Shown piece by piece: positions 18,445 through 27,040 of a stretch of 64,000 bases of DNA (the first letter of the stretch is position 1; every line of letters starts with the position of its first letter). Under the pieces are notes generated by a model. It did not search any database. It had not been told where the DNA came from and saw nothing but the letters and a program-made list of their open reading frames with translations. This stretch comes from Ampullimonas aquatilis (GTDB lineage Bacteria > Pseudomonadota > Gammaproteobacteria > Burkholderiales > Burkholderiaceae_D). Both the position numbers and the translations under genes were made by a program. Location: positions 248,001 to 312,000 of the forward strand of contig NZ_CP183834.1 in assembly GCF_049675895.1 (NCBI RefSeq), given 5' to 3'.

Positions 18445-19033
18445 GACGATGATGTGTCGATTTTTTCGTGAAGAATATTTTTAACATTGGTGCTGCGGAG
18501 CATAGCTGAGTTAGTTCATGCTGATCATGAAATAATCGGTGTTTATGGAAACTAGTTGGGTTGGGCGGACGGGTAATTGCAGCTGATGAAGCATAGTCAT
18601 GCCGATTAATGTGTAAACCAATGGTAAGCTTCAGTTGATTTCTTGGATGAAAATTTGATTGGGTAACACGCGATCAGCTCGGGCAGCCTACAAGAAAGTA
18701 GACGAGCGTCAAGCGCTATCACATGGGGGCTTCCAAAATAAGACTCATTAAACAAAGGATTTCAGTTGTCAGAGAAAAATGATGAAAAAATTCTGGGCAG
18801 ACAATTCTTTATGAGTTGGTGGATGGCTTATGTTATGAAGAGAACTGGAAAAGACATTAAACCTCATTGATTGATAGGTTCCATGGGATGGAATTCCTCA
18901 ACAAATTTTTATTGATGCAGACTCATTCATCAATAAAATTGATTTCTCATGGAGATTGCTTTATCAAAATTTATCTTTATTGATTCCTCTTGTTATCTTG
19001 TCTAATTCTTACATCTGAAAATTAAATATCACC
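18445..19033. other. 589-base AT-rich spacer with no recognisable gene
   Basis: The stretch lies between the start of the methyltransferase gene and the start of the ridA-like gene, so it holds divergent promoters. I see no tRNA, terminator, repeat element or convincing coding frame. The best frame is a TTG-started run of 34 codons (18766-18870), too short and without a ribosome site. It may contain decayed sequence, but nothing in it is similar to the rest of the window. Confidence 0.5.
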
Positions 19034-19402
19034 ATGAACAAACTGATCATTACTCGTCACCATGTTGGCCAACGTTTTTCCGAAGTCGCCATTCACAATG
19101 GTACGGTTTATCTGGCCGGGCAGATTGCTGAGCGCAATCCTAATGGTTATATTGCCGAGCAGACTGCTGAGGTGCTGGAACATGTTGATCGTTTGCTGGC
19201 CGAGGCCGGCAGTGACAAGGCTTGTATTTTGCAGGCGACAATCTATCTGGCCAGCATGGATGATTATGCGGGAATGAATGCGGTGTGGGATGCCTGGGTG
19301 GCACCGGCTGCGGCACCTCCACGTGCGACGGTACAGGCGCAATTGGCGCATCCGGATTGGCGGGTGGAGATGGTGATTGTGGCGGCACAACGCGTAGATT
19401 AA
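19034..19402 (+). CDS. RidA family protein
   Basis: A 122-residue single-domain YjgF/YER057c/UK114 fold protein, with HNGTVYLAGQIAE near residue 22, AGSDKACILQATIYLASMDD and the C-terminal PPRATVQAQLAHPDWRVEMV, in which the conserved Arg of the RidA active site is present. Enzymes with this fold hydrolyse reactive imines released by PLP enzymes, but several subfamilies have other roles. It is a single gene ended by the strong hairpin at 19464. Confidence 0.85.
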   Translation: MNKLIITRHHVGQRFSEVAIHNGTVYLAGQIAERNPNGYIAEQTAEVLEHVDRLLAEAGSDKACILQATIYLASMDDYAGMNAVWDAWVAPAAAPPRATVQAQLAHPDWRVEMVIVAAQRVD

Positions 19403-19463
19403 TATCGCTTTGTTTGATGATGAGGCAGATAACTTAACTGCTTTAACGAGTAGATTTTCAATA

Positions 19464-19493
19464 AAAAAGGGCATGCCTGCGCATGCCCTTTTT
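19464..19493. terminator. Bidirectional intrinsic terminator
   Basis: A perfect 13-base stem (AAAAAGGGCATGC with GCATGCCCTTTTT) around a CTGC loop, flanked by A and T runs on both sides. It separates the convergent ridA-like and EF-hand genes and can serve both strands. Confidence 0.88.
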
Positions 19494-19532
19494 GCTTTGA
19501 TCGCTAACTTTTGCTGATATTCAATATTTCAA

Positions 19533-19949
19533 TCAGAACAAGGCAACCAAGGCTTTACCAGCTTTGCTGGAGAGTTCCTTGGCTGATACGGTGCCATCCT
19601 TGTCAGGATCGGCAGCCTTGAAGTAGCTTTCAGCTATGCTGACGACTTCTTTTTTGTCGAGTGTACCGTCCTTGTCCGGGTCGGCCTTGACGAATTTACC
19701 TTTGCCAATTTTGATGGCCTTGGCTTCAGCTTTATCCAGTGTGCCGTCTTTGTCGGTGTCGAGTGCATCAAAGCGTGCTTCAACTAATTTGCTCACTTCA
19801 GCCAAGTCCAGTGTGTTGTCGTTGTCGGCATCCCAGGTTTTGAGTTGCTCAGTAACAGAATTGGCAGCGGCATTGGCGATCGGTAAGGCGCTCAATGCAG
19901 CAGTTAACAGCATTGCGCTCAGGCGAGTGGTTGGTTTAATAGTCTTCAT
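19533..19949 (-). CDS. Secreted EF-hand protein
   Basis: 138 residues with a signal peptide (about 1-28, ending ANAAA). Four EF-hand calcium loops follow: DADNDNTLDLAEV, DTDKDGTLDKAEA, DPDKDGTLDKKEV and DPDKDGTVSAKEL, at spacings of roughly 22-27 residues. All four keep Asp at positions 1, 3 and 5 or equivalents, so calcium binding in the periplasm or outside the cell is likely. The function beyond that is not known. The gene is monocistronic and convergent with the ridA-like gene. Confidence 0.82.
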   Translation of the reverse strand: MKTIKPTTRLSAMLLTAALSALPIANAAANSVTEQLKTWDADNDNTLDLAEVSKLVEARFDALDTDKDGTLDKAEAKAIKIGKGKFVKADPDKDGTLDKKEVVSIAESYFKAADPDKDGTVSAKELSSKAGKALVALF

Positions 19950-20213
19950 CTTGACGTCCTTTCGATTTGGATAGGGATTAATCTTATCCCCTTATTGACA
20001 CAGCTAATCTTATGCTGTCTATTTATTATAAATTGTTGTGCGGCGCAATAAGTTGCAACCATGCTAAGTGTGGCCGATCTGCATCAAATGAAGGCTGAAT
20101 TTATCTGAGCTGTCTGACCGATGCCAGCGCAATGCGTCAACCACGCCATGAGACACTGCGTTCGCTTAGAATCGCGGCAAATGTCGTAATCAAATAAAAC
20201 AAGGGAGAGGTCA

Positions 20214-21062
20214 ATGCATATGCCACAACACGCTGGCTGGTTATTAACACGTCGCGCGGCTGCGCTGGGTTTGGCGGGGCTGCTGGCGTTGAGTACGCTG
20301 TCTGGTTGTAAAAAAATTGAAGAAAACCTGGGCGCGTCACCGGTAACGGGCTCAGCCGGTAGCGCCGGTACGCAGGGCGAGGCGGCCAGCCTGCAAAAAT
20401 GTGATGCACCAATTGCCACGGTGGCATTGGTGGAAAATCCGGCTGGTTATGGCCCCTATATTTCCAGGTACAACCTGCCCGAATCGCCCGTACCTTTGCT
20501 GCGTTTGCTGATGCAGCAAACCGGCTGCTTCAGGGTGGTGGATCGCAATGCCGGTTTGAAAACCACGATTCAGGAAAAAGAATTGTCCGAGGGTGGCTTG
20601 ACGCGTGAAAACACCACCATCAAAAAACGTCAGGTGATTGAGGCGCAATACGCGCTCACGCCCAATCTGGTGTTTTCCGAAAAAGATGCGGGTGGCTCGA
20701 TTGGCGGCATCATGGGCATGATCCCGTTTCTCAGCAAGTTTGTTGGGCTGGCCGAGCAGGTCAAGTTTAAGGAAGCCCAAGTCGTGCTGTTTTTGACCGA
20801 CAACGAAACCACCGAGCAACTGGGTTCGGCCGAAGGTTCTGCCAAGGCGACCGACCTGGGATTGGGTGGTTTGGCCATCGGCAAGACGGGCGGCGCTGGC
20901 GGCATGGGCTGGGGCAATACCAACGAAGGCAAGATGATTGCCGGTGCGTTCTTAAATGCCGTCAACAAGCTGGTGCCGCAAGTACAGGTGCTGGCTGCCA
21001 AAGAGTTACCCGCAGCCGTCAAAACCAAAATGGCGCCTGTGGTCAGTACCGCTAAGCATTAA
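20214..21062 (+). CDS. CsgG-like lipoprotein
   Basis: 282 residues. The signal is long, with a twin-arginine-like TRRAAALGLAGLL and a lipobox LSTLSGC at about residue 32. The mature part has the shape of CsgG/HfaB proteins: CDAPIATVALVEN, PVPLLRLLMQQTGCFRVVDR and YALTPNLVFSEKD, then a Gly-rich GGLAIGKTGGAGGMGWG. CsgG forms the curli secretion pore, but many relatives stand alone and act as envelope lipoproteins; no curli genes are near. A good GGAGAGG site precedes the ATG. The perfect hairpin at 21127 ends the transcript. Confidence 0.6.
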   Translation: MHMPQHAGWLLTRRAAALGLAGLLALSTLSGCKKIEENLGASPVTGSAGSAGTQGEAASLQKCDAPIATVALVENPAGYGPYISRYNLPESPVPLLRLLMQQTGCFRVVDRNAGLKTTIQEKELSEGGLTRENTTIKKRQVIEAQYALTPNLVFSEKDAGGSIGGIMGMIPFLSKFVGLAEQVKFKEAQVVLFLTDNETTEQLGSAEGSAKATDLGLGGLAIGKTGGAGGMGWGNTNEGKMIAGAFLNAVNKLVPQVQVLAAKELPAAVKTKMAPVVSTAKH

Positions 21063-21126
21063 GCCAGGTAGCGTGATAGGCTTTGCTTGAGCTGTTGATG
21101 CGTTGATTCGGGCATCAACATGGCCT

Positions 21127-21159
21127 AACGAAAAACGCCCTTTAAGGGCGTTTTTCGTT
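21127..21159 (+). terminator. Intrinsic terminator after the CsgG-like gene
   Basis: AACGAAAAACGCCC and GGGCGTTTTTCGTT form a perfect 14-base stem with a TTTAA loop, 65 bases after the lipoprotein stop. The run of T within the 3' arm fits a rho-independent terminator. Intergenic repeat copy D starts at the next base. Confidence 0.85.
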
Positions 21160-21236
21160 GGAGTATAGGTAAATTTACTATGCTTCAAGTGCTATTTATA
21201 TAGGATTTATTTTTTACACCCTGTCAGTATATTTTG
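21160..21236 (+). repeat. Intergenic repeat element, copy D
   Basis: GGAGTAT at 21160, GTGCTAT at 21189 and CAGTATATTTTG ending at 21236 follow the block order of copies A-C, with one extra base between first and last block (67 instead of 66). The middle block differs in its last bases and the TTAAAAATAC block is degenerate (TTTTTTACAC). It starts directly after the terminator hairpin and lies between two convergent genes. This is the least conserved copy. Confidence 0.45.
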
Positions 21237-21277
21237 AGAGTGATTTGTCTGCGGCGGCGGATGGATTCAGGAGCTGC

Positions 21278-21757
21278 CTATTGATCCACCGGGAGTGGCT
21301 TGCCGCCCAAATGCAGCGCCAGCCAGCGTTCCAGTTCGGCCACGTGCTGGGTTTCTTCTTCGACAAACTCTTTGGCAAAGGTGCGAATTTCGGGATCTTG
21401 CGTGGACTCCAGAATATTGCGGTAATAGGCCAGGCTGGCGCTTTCGGCATCCAGTGCAACCTGGAGTGCTTGCTCGCGGCCTATGAACGGATCCGCCGCC
21501 CAAATGGCCGCAGTTTCGGGGCTTTCAATATCGGGCCAGTCAAACTCATTGGCCTTGATGTGGGGAATGTCACGAAAGCCGGAACGGGCGCGCGCATCGT
21601 TGAGATGCATGCGTGAATATTGCGCCAGACGGCGAAACAGTTTGCCCACTGCACCATTGCCACTGGAGGTCATGGCGTCGGCCAGTTGGTCAAAACGCAG
21701 AGCGGCTTCTTCTTCGAGTTTGATGGAGTAAGCCAAAAATTCTTCAACAGTTTCCAT
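21278..21757 (-). CDS. Stand-alone ferritin-like (rubrerythrin-type) protein
   Basis: 159 residues, all helical. The diiron-type pattern is visible: SIKLEEEAALRFDQL near residue 11, YSRMHLNDA near 48, a second ALDAESASLAYYRNIL near 101 and EFVEEETQHVAELERWL near 128. It is a clear paralogue of the C-terminal domain of the divergent gene at 22139 (same YSRMHL, KEFV and EET-H motifs). Likely roles are iron or peroxide handling. It lacks a rubredoxin domain, so it needs an external electron donor, perhaps the ferredoxin domain of its neighbour. Confidence 0.75.
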   Translation of the reverse strand: METVEEFLAYSIKLEEEAALRFDQLADAMTSSGNGAVGKLFRRLAQYSRMHLNDARARSGFRDIPHIKANEFDWPDIESPETAAIWAADPFIGREQALQVALDAESASLAYYRNILESTQDPEIRTFAKEFVEEETQHVAELERWLALHLGGKPLPVDQ

Positions 21758-22138
21758 GAGTATTTTCTATAGAGTAGGTCGGATCGATTTGACAAGCGGC
21801 CACTCGTGGCTGATTGCCTTCAAGAGAAACTTACAGGGCAATATCAAGACCAAATGAACCAATAAATTGCTGCCAAATTTGTCATAACGGCCGCTCGGCC
21901 TTTAATAGCTTGGCGATGCCTCTGCTAAATTTTTTTGCTAGCAGCACAAGTTAAAGTGATTAATTAACTTGCACCTCTTTTTTTGTCTGATTATTTGTTT
22001 TTAAGGCGACAAAATGATGGTTTGCCAACAATAAAATGCTACACAAAAATTATCCTAAATTATTGATTTAAAACAAATATTTATTGATGTGCTTGATGCT
22101 ATCTTGTGACTTCCTCTCACTAATAAGGAAGTTAGATC
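21758..22138. other. Divergent AT-rich regulatory spacer between the ferritin-like genes
   Basis: 381 bases between the starts of the two ferritin-like genes. The right half is very AT-rich (long A and T runs at about 21925-22090), as expected for a strong or H-NS-type promoter region. I could not place a convincing sigma-54, FNR or Fur site. A GGAAG ribosome site precedes the ATG at 22139. Confidence 0.4.
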
Positions 22139-23032
22139 ATGGCAAATGTTACTTTTTCATCTCCACTCATGCCGCGCGATATTACGGTTTACGCCGTCGC
22201 TGGCGATCGCGGTACGCTTTTGGCGCTGGCCAAAGAGCATCATATTCCCATCCCCTTTGACTGTCAGGACGGCGAATGCGGTTCATGCCTTGTGGAAGTC
22301 AAGCATTTGAATCATGGCGTGCGGTACGGTATTGCCCTGACCGAAAAAGAAAAGGAAATGCTCAAGCAATTGGGCAAGATCACAAAAGAAGAAATCATGG
22401 ATGCCGAAGTCAACGACATGCCGCCGCGCTATCGTTTGGCTTGCCAATATTTTGTGCGCAATGAAGATACTTTCATTGCCTTTGTGGGAGATGAAACCGC
22501 ACCTAAAAAAGGCCCAACCCTGTCGATTGCGGCGGCTGTTTATAAAGGTGGCGTGGAAATCAAAACGCTCGATCAGTTCCTCAGCTATGCGGTGAAGGTG
22601 GAAGAAGATGCGGCGATTCACTTTGAAAAATTGAGCACGGCGATGGCCGCTTGTGGCAATCAGGATGTTGCCGAATTGTTTGCCCAGTTGGGTGGCTATT
22701 CACGCATGCATCTGGACGAAGCCAAAGCCAAGTGTGCCAAGTATGACGCTGTGGTCACGCTGCCTTCCAGTTCGGCCTGGCCCGAAATGCAAACGCCAGA
22801 AAAAACGACCTTGTGGGCTGGCGATGCGGCTTTGTCCCGCCTGGGCGCATTGAAGTTTGCCCTGCAGGGCGAGCGTCGTGGCTTTGAGTTTTATTACGCC
22901 ATTGCCGGCACAACCACTGATGCAGAAATCCGCAAGGTCGCCAAGGAGTTTGTGGCCGAAGAAACCGAACACGTTGAAAAACTCAAACTGTGGATCGAAA
23001 AAGAAGAAGCGGCCTTGCGTAGCAAAGCTTAA
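22139..23032 (+). CDS. Fusion of [2Fe-2S] ferredoxin and ferritin-like domain
   Basis: 297 residues. Residues about 12-110 are a plant-type 2Fe-2S ferredoxin with C42, C47, C50 (FDCQDGECGSC) and C102 (RLACQYF). Residues about 140-290 are a ferritin-like helical bundle with YAVKVEEDAAIHFEKL, YSRMHLDEAKAK, LQGERRGFEFYYAI and KEFVAEETEHVEKLKLW. The fusion would deliver electrons directly to a diiron centre, as rubrerythrin does with its rubredoxin part. Such fusions often accompany nitrogen-fixation genes, but none are in this window. It diverges from its stand-alone paralogue. Confidence 0.8.
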   Translation: MANVTFSSPLMPRDITVYAVAGDRGTLLALAKEHHIPIPFDCQDGECGSCLVEVKHLNHGVRYGIALTEKEKEMLKQLGKITKEEIMDAEVNDMPPRYRLACQYFVRNEDTFIAFVGDETAPKKGPTLSIAAAVYKGGVEIKTLDQFLSYAVKVEEDAAIHFEKLSTAMAACGNQDVAELFAQLGGYSRMHLDEAKAKCAKYDAVVTLPSSSAWPEMQTPEKTTLWAGDAALSRLGALKFALQGERRGFEFYYAIAGTTTDAEIRKVAKEFVAEETEHVEKLKLWIEKEEAALRSKA

Positions 23033-23051
23033 TCTGAGTCATTGAATCAGG

Positions 23052-23086
23052 CCCTAAAAAATGTCTCTAGTAGGTATTTTTTAGGG
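23052..23086 (+). terminator. Hairpin after the ferredoxin-ferritin gene
   Basis: CCCTAAAAAAT (23052-23062) pairs perfectly with ATTTTTTAGGG (23076-23086) around a 13-base loop, 19 bases after the stop. The T run is in the 3' arm, so it can act as a terminator. The same T run is also one arm of a larger inverted repeat with 23132-23146, so the two structures exclude each other. Confidence 0.5.
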
Positions 23087-23160
23087 AGTATGGGTTATTT
23101 GATCTCCCTCAAGTGCGTTATTTAACAGTCTTAAAAAATACCTACTGGGAGTATAATTTT
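23085..23160 (+). repeat. Intergenic repeat element, copy B
   Basis: GGAGTAT (23085), GTGCGTT (23113), TTAAAAAATAC (23131) and GGGAGTATAATTTT (ending 23160). First-to-last block spacing is 66 bases, as in copies A and C. In this copy both ends read GGGAGTAT, which makes a direct repeat. AGTAGGTATTTTTTA (23069-23083) and TAAAAAATACCTACT (23132-23146) form a perfect 15-base inverted repeat. It lies between convergent genes (ferredoxin-ferritin and GGDEF/EAL). Confidence 0.6.
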
Positions 23161-23170
23161 GAATGAGTGC

Positions 23171-25543
23171 CTAGGTGGTACGCAAATAGGCCGGAATGGT
23201 GCGGGATGGCATGGGGCGGGCCAGCAAAAAACCCTGCACATCGGTGCAACCCATGGCGCGCAGAATATCAATCTGTTCCTGCTGTTCAATTCCTTCGGCC
23301 ACAGTGTCCAGACGCAAGGCTTCGGCCAGGCGGATGATGGCCTGCACAATCGCTTTGGCATCGTTATCGCGACCCAGCGCCGAGATGAATGAACGGTCGA
23401 TCTTGAGCTTGTCGAGCGGAAAGCTGCGCAGATAAGCCAGCGATGAATAGCCGGTACCAAAGTCATCCAGCGAAATCCGCACGCCCAGCTGACGCAGCGC
23501 ATTGAGCGTGGTGCGCGCGGCCTGACTATCCTGAATCAAAATGGATTCGGTAATTTCCAGTTCGAGCCGATGTGGTGGCAAGCGGCTTTCCTGCAGAATT
23601 TCACGCACATCGTCGACCAGTTTGGGTGAACTGAACTGAATGGTTGAAATATTGACCGCGACGCGCTGCTCACTCGGCCAGGTCATCGCTTGCCAGCAGG
23701 CTTGGCGCAACACCCAATTACCAATGGCCACAATCTGGCCAGTCTCTTCGGCAATCGGAATAAATTCGGCGGGCTGGATCATGCCGCGCGTCGGGTGACG
23801 CCAGCGCAGGAGTGTTTCAAAGCCCACCACTTTTCCGGTGCGCAAGCGGATCAGTGGCTGATAGTGCGGTTCAAATTGTTGCTGCTCGATTGCCACGGCC
23901 AGGTCGCGTTGAATATTGAGACGATGCTGCGCCTGCTTGTCCATGGCTGCGGTAAAAAAGGCGTAGGTATTGCGGCCGGCTTCTTTGGCGGCGTAGAGCG
24001 CCATGTCTGCGCTCTTGACCAGTTTTTCAGGATGATGGCCATGCACAGGAGCGAGGGCAATGCCAATGCTGGTACCAACCGGTACAGTTTGCCCGTTGAT
24101 GACGACTGGCTCGCGCAAGGCCATTATCAAGCGATTGGCCAGATCGGCCACCATGTCAGGCGTGGTGCTATGCCAGCTGATCAGCGCAAATTCATCACCG
24201 CCCAAACGCGCCAGTAAATCACCCCGACGAATCCGGCTTTGCAGACGTTGCGCGACGATCTTGAGCAGCTGATCGCCCACATCATGACCATACAGATCAT
24301 TGGCGGTTTTAAAGTTGTCCAGATCCAGATACAGCAGTGCACACGGTTTACCGGGTTGGTCGGCAATCGGTGCAATCATGTCGAGTTGCGAGCGGAACTG
24401 GTAACGATTGGCCAGCCCGGTGAGGCCATCAAAATTGGCCAGTCGGCTCATTTCAATACGCGTCCGATGACCATGGGTAATATCGGAACCCACCCCGCGC
24501 CAGCCAGTGAGCTGACCGTGCGTATTGAGCAGCGGTTTACCGGTGAGTGCCCACCAGCGCGGCTCACCCGCCACCATGACATTGATGACGTGATCACGAA
24601 ACGGTGTGAGGCCACGCAAAAACTCGTGCAGTTTTTCCAGGTTCTCGGTTTCTTCGGGCGTGTGGCGCGAGCAGGTGGATTCAATCAGATTGACCATGTA
24701 CTCGCCGACCAGTTCATCGGCCGATACCGCAAATGATTCGGCCAGCCGATTGGAAACATGGCGCAGCTTGCCAAACTTGTCGGTTTCCCACAGCCAGTCA
24801 CTGGCGTTTTCTTCAAAGTCGTTGAGCAGCAGATTGATCACTTCCTTTTGTTTTTCAATCTCGGCCTGGGCAATCAGGTTGGCGCCGAAGTTGCGCGCGG
24901 TGCTGATCACCGTGCTGATGATGACACCCGCATAAATGAGCAGCAGCAAAGCCAGTTCCCAGTTGGTTTTGCCGGGTTGAATCAGCATGGCGATTTCCCA
25001 GCCCAAACCCAGAATGAGCACATGCGCAATCGCAGCGCGGGGAATGCTGGTCAATGCAAAAGCGCCAGCGCCAATCATGCCGGTGATGATGGCCGTGATA
25101 ATCAGGTGACTGTCAGGGTCATCGCGAGAAAACAGCACGACCGGGATGATGGCCCACAGCAGAGCGAGCAGCATGGCATGATGAATCGTGCGAGTCATGG
25201 CCGCTTCAGGCACTTGCTGCGGATATTGTTTGCGATGCAGGCTGAACCAGTCTTTCAGGCTGCGTGATGCCGCCCACAAAACCAGGCCAGCCCATATGAA
25301 CAGCCAGAGATTTTTGCCCGAGTGGAAAAAGCTGCTCACCACAATGCCCACATTGAGCAGATTGGCAATCAACGTCAAAGGCGTGATGAGCAGTACGGCT
25401 TGCAGTTGTTTGCTGCGAAACTGACTGGCTTGCGGTTCTTCGGCGTAATAAGGATGCAGCTTGCGCAAATACCAGGTATGGGCTTTTCTGATTGAGCTGG
25501 TCAGGCGTTCAATGGGGTCAAGTAAGGAAGAAAATAGATTCAT
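23171..25543 (-). CDS. Membrane GGDEF-EAL cyclic-di-GMP protein with PAS domain
   Basis: About 790 residues from the ATG at 25543 (a GTG at 25555 is also possible). Residues about 45-205 contain about six hydrophobic segments of a membrane sensor. A PAS domain (about 240-360, with FGKLRHVSNRLAESF) follows. The GGDEF domain has LARLGGDEFALI, so cyclase residues are intact. The EAL domain has FETLLRWRHP (ETL variant with the catalytic Glu) plus DDFGTGYSSLAYLRSFPLD and AEGIEQQEQ, so phosphodiesterase activity is possible too. It probably sets c-di-GMP from an internal or membrane signal. It is monocistronic. Confidence 0.9.
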   Translation of the reverse strand: MNLFSSLLDPIERLTSSIRKAHTWYLRKLHPYYAEEPQASQFRSKQLQAVLLITPLTLIANLLNVGIVVSSFFHSGKNLWLFIWAGLVLWAASRSLKDWFSLHRKQYPQQVPEAAMTRTIHHAMLLALLWAIIPVVLFSRDDPDSHLIITAIITGMIGAGAFALTSIPRAAIAHVLILGLGWEIAMLIQPGKTNWELALLLLIYAGVIISTVISTARNFGANLIAQAEIEKQKEVINLLLNDFEENASDWLWETDKFGKLRHVSNRLAESFAVSADELVGEYMVNLIESTCSRHTPEETENLEKLHEFLRGLTPFRDHVINVMVAGEPRWWALTGKPLLNTHGQLTGWRGVGSDITHGHRTRIEMSRLANFDGLTGLANRYQFRSQLDMIAPIADQPGKPCALLYLDLDNFKTANDLYGHDVGDQLLKIVAQRLQSRIRRGDLLARLGGDEFALISWHSTTPDMVADLANRLIMALREPVVINGQTVPVGTSIGIALAPVHGHHPEKLVKSADMALYAAKEAGRNTYAFFTAAMDKQAQHRLNIQRDLAVAIEQQQFEPHYQPLIRLRTGKVVGFETLLRWRHPTRGMIQPAEFIPIAEETGQIVAIGNWVLRQACWQAMTWPSEQRVAVNISTIQFSSPKLVDDVREILQESRLPPHRLELEITESILIQDSQAARTTLNALRQLGVRISLDDFGTGYSSLAYLRSFPLDKLKIDRSFISALGRDNDAKAIVQAIIRLAEALRLDTVAEGIEQQEQIDILRAMGCTDVQGFLLARPMPSRTIPAYLRTT

Positions 25544-25906
25544 TATGACGAACACGATGAATGGTCATCAATCGTGAGCGCGCGCAATTTGACCATACGC
25601 TTGCTGCGCATTGTCAAAAAAGCCAGGCATGGGGCTGCCAGCAGATTGATCATGCTATTCATTTTGTTATTGAGTGATGATTCACTTGTTTTATATATGA
25701 GTCATCAGTCATCAAAGGCATGACCAGCTTAATTGTCCATGGTGTCCCATCTTGTGATGGGCTGACCGGACAGCAGCAGCATGTTCATACGGAAGATAAT
25801 CTGTGGCTCGTGTCTTGCTGGCCCTATTGCTCTCCTCGACCAGCAAACAGACGATAATCAATCATTCTCTATTGCTCAAGCCAACTTTGTCCGCAATTGC
25901 TTCCTA
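25544..25906. other. Divergent spacer with two inverted repeats
   Basis: 363 bases between the GGDEF/EAL start and the hydrolase start. TGATGATTCA (25675-25684) and TGAGTCATCA (25698-25707) form an inverted repeat with one mismatch, shaped like an operator. CCCATC-TTGT-GATGGG (25746-25761) is a small perfect hairpin. The reading frame of the hydrolase extends upstream into this spacer but has no family resemblance there. Confidence 0.4.
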
Positions 25907-26476
25907 ATGAACAAAATACCGCTATTCATCGTTATACCCGGCTATCAAAACTCTGGCCCAGCACATTGGCAGACGCGTTGGCAAGCACGCTATGCCAATA
26001 CCGTGCGGGTAGAGCAGGCTGATTGGGAGTCGCCCGTGATGGCTGATTGGGTTGCCACACTGGATGACACGATTCGCCGAGTGCATCAGTCAACCGAGCA
26101 ACCGCTCGTGGTGGTGGCGCATAGCCTGGGTTGTATTACCTTGGTGCACTGGGCCAGCCGTTTGGGCGGTGCCGCGGCCAATCTGGTGAAGGCTGCTTAT
26201 CTGGTGGCACCGGCCGATGTGGAGCGGGTCGATGCTCCTGCTGCGATCCAGCATTTCAGCCCGATTCCTTTGACACGTTTGCCGTTTCCTGCTTGTGCCG
26301 TTGCCAGTGGCAATGATCCTTATTGCCGTCTGGAACGTGCTCAACAATTTTGTCAGGCCTGGTCAGCCAGGTTGATTGATGCCGGTGCGCTTGGGCATAT
26401 CAACAGCCAAAGCAATCTGGGTGATTGGGATGAAGGTAAGCTGTGGCTGGATGAGTGGTTGGCTGGTCTGAATTAG
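25907..26476 (+). CDS. RBBP9/YdeN family alpha/beta hydrolase
   Basis: 189 residues from the ATG at 25907 (MNKIPLFIVIPGYQNSG). The family pattern is clear: PGYQNSGPAHWQTRW, EQADWESPVMADWV, the nucleophile in VVVAHSLGC (about residue 74), and SGNDPYC, with GALGHIN supplying the catalytic His. These are small serine hydrolases of unknown physiological substrate. Its stop overlaps the 3' end of the TlpA-like gene by four bases on the opposite strand. Confidence 0.82.
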   Translation: MNKIPLFIVIPGYQNSGPAHWQTRWQARYANTVRVEQADWESPVMADWVATLDDTIRRVHQSTEQPLVVVAHSLGCITLVHWASRLGGAAANLVKAAYLVAPADVERVDAPAAIQHFSPIPLTRLPFPACAVASGNDPYCRLERAQQFCQAWSARLIDAGALGHINSQSNLGDWDEGKLWLDEWLAGLN

Positions 26477-27009
26477 CTGGCCTCTGCCAAGGTGCTATCC
26501 AGTAGTTTGGAGAGTTCGGCAAAGTTGGGTTCACCCAGATAACGCTTGACGATCTGGCCCTGTTTGTTGATGACAAAGGTGGTTGGGGTCATTTCCACCT
26601 TATCAAACAGGCGTGCAGCGTCGCCTGCGGTATCGAGCGCCACTTTAAAAGGCAGCTTGCGGGTTTCGGCAAAATTGCTCACATACATCGGTGGGTCATA
26701 GCTCATGGCAACTGCCACAAACTCCAGTCCTTTATCCTGATAACGCTGATAGGTCTCGACCATCTTGGGCATTTCGGCCACACAGGTGGAGCAGCTGGTC
26801 GCCCAGAAATTGACCATGACGACTTTGCCGCGCAGTGATGAGAGTTTCACCACGTCACGATTGAGCAGCGTAAAGGTGGCATCCGGCGCCGGTTTGGCAG
26901 CGGTGGCCTGTTGATAGCCAAACCAGCCCGCAGCAAGGATGACCAAGCCAATAATGATTGACAATATGACTCTTGGAAAAGACTTAGAATCGCTGGAGGT
27001 TGCTGACAT
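26473..27009 (-). CDS. TlpA-like thiol-disulfide oxidoreductase, membrane anchored
   Basis: 178 residues from the ATG at 27009. A single N-terminal membrane segment (about 12-32, VILSIIIGLVILAAGWFGY) anchors a periplasmic thioredoxin fold (about 45-178) with NFWATSCSTCVAEMPKM (CSTC active site) and TPTTFVINKQGQIV with the cis-Pro. TlpA/ResA relatives reduce cytochrome c apoproteins or copper-site cysteines. It diverges from the DUF4197 gene with a 31-base spacer, so the two promoters overlap. Confidence 0.83.
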   Translation of the reverse strand: MSATSSDSKSFPRVILSIIIGLVILAAGWFGYQQATAAKPAPDATFTLLNRDVVKLSSLRGKVVMVNFWATSCSTCVAEMPKMVETYQRYQDKGLEFVAVAMSYDPPMYVSNFAETRKLPFKVALDTAGDAARLFDKVEMTPTTFVINKQGQIVKRYLGEPNFAELSKLLDSTLAEAS

Positions 27010-27040
27010 GGGTAACCCAAACACAAAAGGAGAAAAAATA

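Noticed and set aside
18766..18870. TTG-started run of 34 codons in the 589-base spacer
   Set aside because: Short, no ribosome site, no family resemblance; expected by chance in AT-rich sequence.
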